Below, piece after piece: positions 5,030-9,719 of a stretch of DNA of 9,719 bases. Both the position numbers and the translations under genes were made by a program. The notes under the pieces were generated by a model, which saw nothing but the letters and a program-made list of their open reading frames with translations, did not search any database and was not told the DNA's origin. Positions within the stretch are counted from its first letter, which is position 1; each line of letters begins with the position of its first letter. The stretch is from DASRDS01 sp035569435 (GTDB lineage Bacteria; Gemmatimonadota; Gemmatimonadetes; Gemmatimonadales; Gemmatimonadaceae): positions 1 to 9,719 of the forward strand of contig DATMNB010000339.1 of assembly GCA_035569435.1 (NCBI GenBank), read 5' to 3'.

Positions 5030-6484
5030 GCCGATGCAGAAGTCGGCGAACACGCGATCCAACACGTCGTCCGTCCGCACCACGCCGATGAGCTCATCGA
5101 GCGCCCCAACAGCCGCCCGCAGATGGACGGCCGCGATCGTCGCCGGAATCTCCGTCACTAACGCCTCCCGAAACCGCGCCAACTCCGCCGCCGCCCGCCC
5201 GAGCGCCTGGCGATGCCGCTCCCGCAGCACGGCCGGCACATCCGGATCGTACGCGACCACCGCCCCAACGGCCGCATAGATCCCCTCGAGCAACGCGGGG
5301 ATCCCATCCCCCGTCTCCGCGCTCACCGCCAACACCCCAGCGTCATCCGCCCGGAGACCAAGATCACTCTTGGTCCGCACCCTAAGCACCGTCGCATCGC
5401 TCAACGCCGTCACGCGCTGCGCCGTGTCCGTGACCGCGTCGACCGTCTCGCCGCAGGCGAGCACCACGTGCGCCCCCCGGAGATACCGCTCGCTCACCTC
5501 GATCCCGAGTCGCTCCACGACATCGGTCGTCTCCCTGAGCCCCGCGGTATCAACGATCCGCAATGGATATGGCGCATCCCGATCGATCGGATCGAGCACC
5601 GCCTCGATCGCATCCCGCGTCGTCCCCGGCACGTCCGTGACGAGCGCCCGCGCCCGCCCGAGGAGCGCGTTGAACAACGATGACTTCCCGGCATTCGGCG
5701 GACCGGCGATGACAACGACCGCCCCCTCGCGCACCAACTCCCCGACTGCCGCCCCCGCGCCCACACGCTCGATCGCCGCCGCCGCGCCCGCCGCCGCACC
5801 CGCGATGCGATCGCGCGAGATGGGCCCATCGTCTTCCTCGGGAAAATCGATGTCGTACGCCAGCAACGCCTCGACGCCGAGCACGGCCTCACGCAGCGCC
5901 GCGACACGCCGCGACAGCCCGCCGTCCAACTGCTCCAACGCCGACCGCCGCATCGCGCCCGACCGAGCATCGATGAGATCCGCGATCGCCTCGGCTTGCG
6001 CCAGATCGATCTTCCCATGCAACACCGCGCGCCGCGTGAACTCTCCCGCCCGCGCCGGCCGCGCCCCGGCCGCGACGAGCGCGGCCACCACACCCGCCGG
6101 CGCGACGACCCCACCGTGCGTGGCGATCTCCACCACGTCGTCACCGGTGAATGAATCGGGAGCGGCGTAGACGGTCACGACCGGCCGATCGAGCAACTCC
6201 CCCGTCCGCGGATCCCGCGCCGACAGACGACGCGCCTGTCTCACGGTGATTGGCCACGGCACGAGCACCGCCCCCGCCACCTCGAGCGCGTGCGCCCCAC
6301 TCAGTCGGACGATGGCAATCGCCGACCGCCCAGCGGGCGTCGCCATCGCGACAATCGTGTCGCCCGCCCCATCGAGCGCCGTCGCGACCGATGCGGCCGC
6401 GACGGACGCCGGGCTAGGAGCTGACGACGGCCTTGCCGGTGGACGGCGAGGCGGCGTTGGACCCGAGGGTTTTGGCGCGCTCAC
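5024..6484 (-). CDS. mnmE: tRNA uridine-5-carboxymethylaminomethyl modification GTPase MnmE
   Basis: MnmE works with MnmG to install the carboxymethylaminomethyl group at wobble uridine 34 of certain tRNAs. Numbered from GTG 6484, the 486-residue frame has the N-terminal folate-binding domain (DTIVAMATPAGRSAIAIVRL at 42-61, GEFTRRAVLHGKIDLAQAEA at 147-166), the helical domain, and an inserted G domain: G1 GPPNAGKS 261-268, G2 GTTRD 287-291, G3 DTAG 312-315, G4 TKSD 371-374 and SAETG 388-392. It ends with the catalytic-Cys motif FCIGK. The usual protein starts just before DTIVA. Here only GTG 6484 precedes that motif in frame, adding a Pro/Ala/Ser-rich tail of about 40 residues and overlapping yidC by 71 bp. 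ATG 6346 would lose the conserved DTIVA. No Shine-Dalgarno marks either. It is last in the rpmH-yidC group and convergent with the ankyrin gene. Confidence 0.95.
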   Translation of the reverse strand: MSAPKPSGPTPPRRPPARPSSAPSPASVAAASVATALDGAGDTIVAMATPAGRSAIAIVRLSGAHALEVAGAVLVPWPITVRQARRLSARDPRTGELLDRPVVTVYAAPDSFTGDDVVEIATHGGVVAPAGVVAALVAAGARPARAGEFTRRAVLHGKIDLAQAEAIADLIDARSGAMRRSALEQLDGGLSRRVAALREAVLGVEALLAYDIDFPEEDDGPISRDRIAGAAAGAAAAIERVGAGAAVGELVREGAVVVIAGPPNAGKSSLFNALLGRARALVTDVPGTTRDAIEAVLDPIDRDAPYPLRIVDTAGLRETTDVVERLGIEVSERYLRGAHVVLACGETVDAVTDTAQRVTALSDATVLRVRTKSDLGLRADDAGVLAVSAETGDGIPALLEGIYAAVGAVVAYDPDVPAVLRERHRQALGRAAAELARFREALVTEIPATIAAVHLRAAVGALDELIGVVRTDDVLDRVFADFCIGK

Positions 6485-8162
6485 GGGCGAGCAGCCACTG
6501 TTGGGGAAGGGTGGCCAGGTTCTGAACCGCGTAATACAGATTGAGCCCCGCCGAGACCTTGAGGAAGAAGAAGGTCATCATGAACGGGAACATGTAGCTC
6601 ATCATCTTGGTCTGCGGATTGGGCGGCGTGTTCCGCATGCCGATCCACGAGACGAGATACGAGGTCGCGCCCATGAACAGCGGCAGGATGTAGAGCGGGT
6701 CCTGCAACGTGATATCGTGCAGCCACAGGAACGGCACGCCCCGGAACTCGATCGTGTTCCGGAGCACAAAGAACAGCGTGAACAGAATCGGCATCGGGAT
6801 GAGCAGCGGCAGGCACCCCGCGATGGGACTGAACGGACTCATGCCGTGGTCCTTGTAGACCTTCATCATCGCGTCCTGCAGCTTGGCCGGATCGTTCTTG
6901 TACCGCGTCTGCACGGCCTGCAGCTCCGGCTGCAGGACCTGCATCTTGATGTTGGACCGCATGGCCCGCTGGTTGAGCGGCCACAGCAACAGACGAACGC
7001 CGATCCCGAAAATGATGATGATCCAGCCGTACCCGATCTGCAGGTGCGCCCGCAGCCAGATGAGGACTTGGACGATGATCGTCACAAACGGCTGCAGCAC
7101 GACGTGGAAGAACCCGCCGTACGGATTGACGTCCTCGAAATTGCGGTCGACCGCGTGCAGGCGGCTCCACTCTTGGGGACCCGCGTAGAGATCGAACGCG
7201 AACGTCCCATCCTTGAGCGGCTGCACGGCCGTTGCTGCCGCGACGGTCGCCGTCTTGGCGTCGCCGGTGCGCGGTCCGCCGAGCAAATCGACTTCGGCGA
7301 ACGGCTGCCTGGCGACGCTGTCGCCGGGCCCGGCCGGCGCCAGGATGCCGACGACAAAGTACTTGCTCTTCACCGCCACCCAATCCACGGGCGCCGGCGC
7401 GATCTTCGTTTCGCCCGGCTTGAGCTTGTCGAACAGCGTGGCCTGCGGGTCGTCGTGCCCGCGCTTGACGACGTACGCCAACGCCCGCTGATCGTCGAGC
7501 GTGTCGGCTTCCCCTGAGCGGAGCCCATCGGGAAGGTCTGCCAATAGGTAGGCGCCGCTGATGCCGCTCACGGACCCGGTGACGTGCGCCAGGTAGCCGT
7601 CGGGGTCGAACGCATACTTGATGGTGATCTGCGCGTCGCGAACGGCCGCCTGATAGGTCAGGACGGGACTGTTGTTCGGGCCCGTCGAGCGCGTGCCGCG
7701 GAACGTGATCGCCGACAGGTCGATCGTGTCGTGTGGCGCGAGGATCCGATACCGCAGCATCGGCGCCCCCGGCAGGCCAAGGTCGACGAGCGGCGTCGGC
7801 GGGGCGGGGTGCAGGTTCTTATAATCGAGCATCGCCACGCCGAGTGGCGCGGCGCCGACGTTGGTCATGCGGAAGATCGCGTGCGCGGTGCGCACCTCGG
7901 TCGTCTCGGCCGCGACCGCCGGCTGAACGGCAGCCACGCCTGTCGTTGGGCCGCTCGCCGCTGGCGATTTGCCGCCCGCCGCTGGCAACGTCGCCCCAGC
8001 CGGTGCTGGTGCCGGTGCCGGCGCACGGCTGGCGGTCGCCGCCGCGGCCAGACTATCGGCGCGCGCCGCTCCGCCCGGCGGCGTCTTCACCGGAAACGCC
8101 ATCTGAAATACAATGATCACCAGCGCAGTGAGCGCCAGCGCCACGAGCATTCGTCTATCCAT
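6414..8162 (-). CDS. yidC: Membrane protein insertase YidC (long form)
   Basis: YidC inserts and folds inner-membrane proteins, alone or with SecYEG. The 582-residue protein has the Gram-negative layout: an N-terminal membrane segment (about 5-22), an Ala/Pro-rich linker (about 30-85), a large periplasmic beta domain (about 86-345), then the conserved five-helix insertase core. The core includes IIIIFGIGVRLLLWPLNQRA with the groove Arg390, the cytoplasmic hairpin QPELQAVQTRYKNDPAKLQ (411-429), PFSPIAGCLPLLIPMPILFT (443-462), and the last membrane segments around 490-508 and 520-550. The periplasmic domain supports a two-membrane envelope. The ATG at 8162 gives the expected MDRR start. It follows yidD after 18 bases, without a strong Shine-Dalgarno. 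Its last 71 bp may also encode the start of mnmE in another frame. Confidence 0.97.
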   Translation of the reverse strand: MDRRMLVALALTALVIIVFQMAFPVKTPPGGAARADSLAAAATASRAPAPAPAPAGATLPAAGGKSPAASGPTTGVAAVQPAVAAETTEVRTAHAIFRMTNVGAAPLGVAMLDYKNLHPAPPTPLVDLGLPGAPMLRYRILAPHDTIDLSAITFRGTRSTGPNNSPVLTYQAAVRDAQITIKYAFDPDGYLAHVTGSVSGISGAYLLADLPDGLRSGEADTLDDQRALAYVVKRGHDDPQATLFDKLKPGETKIAPAPVDWVAVKSKYFVVGILAPAGPGDSVARQPFAEVDLLGGPRTGDAKTATVAAATAVQPLKDGTFAFDLYAGPQEWSRLHAVDRNFEDVNPYGGFFHVVLQPFVTIIVQVLIWLRAHLQIGYGWIIIIFGIGVRLLLWPLNQRAMRSNIKMQVLQPELQAVQTRYKNDPAKLQDAMMKVYKDHGMSPFSPIAGCLPLLIPMPILFTLFFVLRNTIEFRGVPFLWLHDITLQDPLYILPLFMGATSYLVSWIGMRNTPPNPQTKMMSYMFPFMMTFFFLKVSAGLNLYYAVQNLATLPQQWLLARERAKTLGSNAASPSTGKAVVSS

Positions 8163-8180
8163 AAGATTTCAGGCCCGGAC

Positions 8181-8390
8181 CTATGGGACCGGGTCGTATC
8201 CGCCCGGATGAAAAGGGTGGCACCGCAAGATGCGCCGCACCGCGAGCCACGTACCGCGCATCGCCCCATGGCGCTCAAGCGCCGTGACCGCATACGCCGA
8301 ACAACTCGGATAATAACGGCACGACGGCGGCAGATGCGGTGAGATCCCCACCTGATACAGTCGCACCAGCGCGATCAGCACTGTCCTCAC
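8181..8390 (-). CDS. yidD: Membrane protein insertion efficiency factor YidD
   Basis: The 69-residue protein carries the full YidD signature: an amphipathic N-terminus (VLIALVRLYQVGISP), then SCRYYPSCSAYAVTAL (23-38) with conserved cysteines, and HPFHPGGYDPVP at the C-terminus. It is a small inner-face membrane-associated protein that helps YidC-dependent insertion. The GTG start shares four bases (GTGA) with the TGA stop of rnpA, so translation is probably coupled. yidC follows 18 bases later. Confidence 0.95.
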   Translation of the reverse strand: MRTVLIALVRLYQVGISPHLPPSCRYYPSCSAYAVTALERHGAMRGTWLAVRRILRCHPFHPGGYDPVP

Positions 8391-8734
8391 GGCGTGTCAA
8401 TCGCCCGCCGCACCCGCCCGATCTGATCGGCCAGACCGGCCAGATCCGCGGAATACGCCGACGGAAACGCCCGCACGACGAGGTCGATCGGTGGCAATGT
8501 CGGCAAGAGCCGCGTCCGCACCAACTCCCGCAGCCGTCGCTTGAGTCGATTGCGGTCGACGGAGGTGTGCTTGTACTTCGGCACAATCAACCCGACCCGC
8601 GGGTGCGTCCGCCCCGATGGCGCCGCACGCACATCGAGATCCGGCAATCGCCCCGCCACGCGCACGCCGTCACGCCGCATCGCGTCGAACTCACTGGCCC
8701 GCGTCAGGCGGTGGGAGCGGGGAAACGCAACCAA
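8387..8734 (-). CDS. rnpA: Ribonuclease P protein component
   Basis: RnpA binds the catalytic RNase P RNA and helps recognise the pre-tRNA 5' leader. From TTG 8734 the protein has 115 residues. It shows FPRSHRLTRASEFD at the start, HPRVGLIVPK in the middle strand and the RNR signature DRNRLKRRLRELVR (Arg61-Asn62-Arg63). I choose TTG 8734 because GGAG (8744-8741) lies six bases upstream and the family normally begins just before FPRSHRLTR. The longer reading from TTG 8794 adds 20 residues unlike the family, and most of that stretch is a perfect hairpin (8764-8789). GTG 8752 is another option. The gene lies between rpmH and yidD, its usual place, and its stop overlaps the yidD start. Confidence 0.93.
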   Translation of the reverse strand: MVAFPRSHRLTRASEFDAMRRDGVRVAGRLPDLDVRAAPSGRTHPRVGLIVPKYKHTSVDRNRLKRRLRELVRTRLLPTLPPIDLVVRAFPSAYSADLAGLADQIGRVRRAIDTP

Positions 8735-8740
8735 TGTCGT

Positions 8741-8744
8741 CTCC
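8741..8744 (-). promoter_or_regulatory. Ribosome binding site deciding the rnpA start
   Basis: GGAG on the minus strand is six bases before TTG 8734. It is the only purine-rich site correctly spaced before any candidate rnpA start. Confidence 0.55.
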
Positions 8745-8763
8745 AACGGCACCCGAGGGCACG

Positions 8764-8789
8764 GCGAGCGATCTCCCAAGATCGCTCGC
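8764..8789 (-). other. Perfect 11-bp hairpin in the rpmH-rnpA spacer
   Basis: GCGAGCGATCT (8764-8774) and AGATCGCTCGC (8779-8789) pair perfectly around a four-base loop. It sits about 20 bases before the rnpA ribosome binding site. No T-run follows on the minus strand, so it is not a standard intrinsic terminator; a role in mRNA processing, stability or lower rnpA expression relative to rpmH is possible. Confidence 0.7.
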
Positions 8790-8804
8790 GTCAAATCGAT
8801 GCAG

Positions 8805-8831
8805 TATTCCGGCGCGCTAAGCGCCGGAATA
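8805..8831 (-). other. Perfect 11-bp hairpin overlapping the end of rpmH
   Basis: TATTCCGGCGC (8805-8815) and GCGCCGGAATA (8821-8831) pair perfectly around a five-base loop that contains most of the rpmH stop codon. The right arm encodes the last residues of L34 (Tyr-Ser-Gly-Ala). No T-run follows on the minus strand. Together with the next hairpin it may tune read-through or decay between the abundant rpmH message and rnpA. Confidence 0.7.
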
Positions 8832-8981
8832 TTTCGACGGCAGCTTCACCGTGAGGCGCTTCCGACCCTTCTTGCGGCGCCGGCTCAGCACTTCGCGCCC
8901 CCACCGATCGGCCATGCGGGTGCGAAATCCGTGTGTTCTGATCCGTCGCTTATTACGCGGCCGGTAAGTGGGCTTGCCCAT
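8817..8981 (-). CDS. rpmH: 50S ribosomal protein L34
   Basis: From ATG 8981 this encodes 54 residues: MGKPTYRPRNKRRIRTHGFR, then TRMADRWGREVLSRRRKKGR and KRLTVKL. That is a complete L34 with its highly basic composition, NKRRIRTHGFRTRM core and RRRKKGRKRL motif. The usual length is 44-50; the extra residues (PSKYSGA) are at the C-terminus. A good Shine-Dalgarno, GGAG (8992-8989), lies seven bases upstream. It is the first gene of the rpmH-rnpA-yidD-yidC-mnmE group, divergent from dnaA, and has a recognisable promoter at 9041-9069. The gene is certain. Confidence 0.98.
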   Translation of the reverse strand: MGKPTYRPRNKRRIRTHGFRTRMADRWGREVLSRRRKKGRKRLTVKLPSKYSGA

Positions 8982-8988
8982 CGCGAAA

Positions 8989-8992
8989 CTCC
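8989..8992 (-). promoter_or_regulatory. Ribosome binding site for rpmH
   Basis: GGAG on the minus strand is seven bases before the rpmH ATG. It lies partly within the 10-bp palindrome CCGTGCACGG (8991-9000). Confidence 0.7.
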
Positions 8993-9040
8993 GTGCACGG
9001 GCCCAAAGGCCCCGAGTAATTGGTCAGTGAATAGCCACAA

Positions 9041-9069
9041 AAGCTATGTGACTCGTGGAGATAGGTCAA
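9041..9069 (-). promoter_or_regulatory. Sigma70-type promoter of the rpmH operon
   Basis: On the minus strand TTGACC (9069-9064) is followed after exactly 17 bases by TAGCTT (9046-9041). The predicted start is near 9034, giving a leader of about 50 bases before rpmH. This is the best promoter match in the window. A DnaA-box-like sequence (9031-9039) overlaps the expected start site. Confidence 0.6.
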
Positions 9070-9101
9070 CCCAGCCAGAATGCCCCTGTGCACGGATTGC
9101 A

Positions 9102-9131
9102 TTGACTTTTGTTGCTGGCAGCTTCTACGTT
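9102..9131 (+). promoter_or_regulatory. Candidate dnaA promoter
   Basis: TTGACT (9102-9107) is followed after 18 bases by TACGTT (9126-9131). The -35 is strong and the -10 weak (TAnnnT only). Transcription would start near 9138, with a leader of about 80 bases, just upstream of the DnaA-box-like site at 9145. Confidence 0.4.
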
Positions 9132-9144
9132 CGCGCCCCCGAGT

Positions 9145-9153
9145 TTTTCCACA
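9145..9153 (+). promoter_or_regulatory. DnaA-box-like site upstream of dnaA
   Basis: TTTTCCACA matches the TTATCCACA consensus at 8 of 9 positions. It lies between the candidate dnaA promoter and the start codon, where DnaA commonly represses its own gene. A weaker match, ATAGCCACA (7 of 9), is at 9031-9039. No cluster of boxes or AT-rich unwinding stretch is visible, so a full oriC cannot be called here. Confidence 0.45.
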
Positions 9154-9218
9154 CGCTCGTGGTCTCGCTCTTGGTCTCACACCGTTGCTCCACGTTTGTT
9201 CTTGGTGCTGTCGCCGAA

Positions 9219-9719
9219 ATGTCCTTGTCCGCCACCGATGTCTGGGGTCGCCTGCTGGACCGCGCCCGGATCGATCTCCCCGATCAGACCTTCCGCACCT
9301 GGCTCGAGCCGACGGAAGCCCTGACCCTCGAGGGCGACACACTCACGGTCGGCTGCCCGGACCAATTCGCCGCCGACTGGAACGAGTCCAAGCACGCCGA
9401 CGTCCTCGCCAACTACGCGGCCGTCGCCGTCGGCCACCCGCTCAAGGTGCTGTTCAAGGTCAGCGAGGAACGCAAGGCGCGCCCCCAGATGGACCTGTTC
9501 GTCGCTCCGCCTCCTGTCGCGCCACCAGAGCAACAGAAGAACGGCAGTTACGCGTCACTCAGCCCCAGATACACGTTCAACCATTTTGTTATCGGTAAGT
9601 CCAACGAGCTCGCCGCCGCCGCGGCCCAGGCCGTCGCCCAAGCCCCGGGCAAATACTACAACCCGCTCTTCCTCTACGGCGCAACCGGACTCGGCAAGAC
9701 CCACCTGATGCAGGCGGTC
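9219..9719 (+). CDS. dnaA: Chromosomal replication initiator DnaA, N-terminal part, truncated by window edge
   Basis: DnaA binds DnaA boxes at the origin, opens the DNA with ATP and loads the helicase. The 167 residues shown hold domain I (VWGRLLDRARIDLPDQTFRT followed by WLEP, residues 8-31), a short Pro/Gln-rich domain II linker (about 86-112), and the start of the AAA+ domain III: SPRYTFNHFVIGKSNELAAA (115-134), YYNPLFLYG (146-154) and Walker A GATGLGKTH (154-162). The frame is open to the last base, so the ATPase remainder and the DNA-binding domain IV lie beyond the window. ATG 9219 fits the family start, as domain I begins at once; no strong Shine-Dalgarno precedes it. It diverges from rpmH, the common arrangement near bacterial origins. 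Confidence 0.97.
   Translation, partial: MSLSATDVWGRLLDRARIDLPDQTFRTWLEPTEALTLEGDTLTVGCPDQFAADWNESKHADVLANYAAVAVGHPLKVLFKVSEERKARPQMDLFVAPPPVAPPEQQKNGSYASLSPRYTFNHFVIGKSNELAAAAAQAVAQAPGKYYNPLFLYGATGLGKTHLMQAV

Noticed and set aside
6246..7517. Long plus-strand frame of 423 residues opposite mnmE and yidC
   Set aside because: It is antisense to two certain genes, and its Arg/His/Asp-rich sequence has no domain pattern.
7584..8342. Plus-strand frame opposite yidC and yidD
   Set aside because: It is an Arg-rich shadow of certain genes with no recognisable motif.
8735..8794. Longer rnpA start at TTG 8794
   Set aside because: The added 20 residues are not family-like, largely come from a perfect hairpin, and have no ribosome binding site; TTG 8734 has one.
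8982..9218. Full origin of replication between rpmH and dnaA
   Set aside because: There is one near-consensus and one weak DnaA box and no AT-rich unwinding segment, so the evidence is too thin to call oriC.

Overview
The window is a GC-rich bacterial chromosome segment next to the replication initiator gene. Its right end carries the classic arrangement rpmH-rnpA-yidD-yidC-mnmE on the minus strand, diverging from dnaA on the plus strand. YidC has the long form with a large periplasmic domain, which points to a Gram-negative (two-membrane) organism. The GC content, the look of the DnaA N-terminus and the neighbouring conserved genes resemble Gemmatimonadota, but that placement is from recognition only and is tentative.

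Layout, left to right. (1) 1-667, minus: N-terminal part of an exported PQQ-dependent dehydrogenase, cut by the window edge. (2) 833-1658, minus: a short DUF4177-like protein followed after one base by a DUF218/YdcF-family membrane protein. (3) 1686-2342, plus: upp (uracil phosphoribosyltransferase), divergent from (2) across only 27 bp. (4) 2379-3071, minus: a DUF2225 zinc-ribbon protein, convergent with upp across a hairpin. (5) 3072-3383: a repeat-bearing gap with two ~43-bp palindromic repeats and a 19-bp near-perfect inverted repeat. (6) 3384-5021, plus: a predicted HExxH zinc metallopeptidase and an ankyrin-repeat protein, probably one operon. (7) 5024-8981, minus: mnmE, yidC, yidD, rnpA and rpmH, transcribed from rpmH towards mnmE. 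(8) 8982-9218: divergent rpmH/dnaA promoter region with a near-consensus DnaA box. (9) 9219-9719, plus: dnaA, cut by the window edge after Walker A.

The rpmH-to-mnmE group joins a ribosomal protein, the RNase P protein, two membrane-insertion factors and a tRNA-modification GTPase. It is tightly packed: a 4-base stop/start overlap at rnpA/yidD, an 18-base gap at yidD/yidC, and a possible 71-base overlap at yidC/mnmE.

No clearly new multi-gene system is visible. The best leads are the repeat cassette in front of the metallopeptidase gene, two perfect 11-bp hairpins between rpmH and rnpA, the metallopeptidase-ankyrin gene pair, and the very short divergent gap between upp and the DUF4177-like gene. 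Almost all other long open frames here are GC-driven shadows of these genes.
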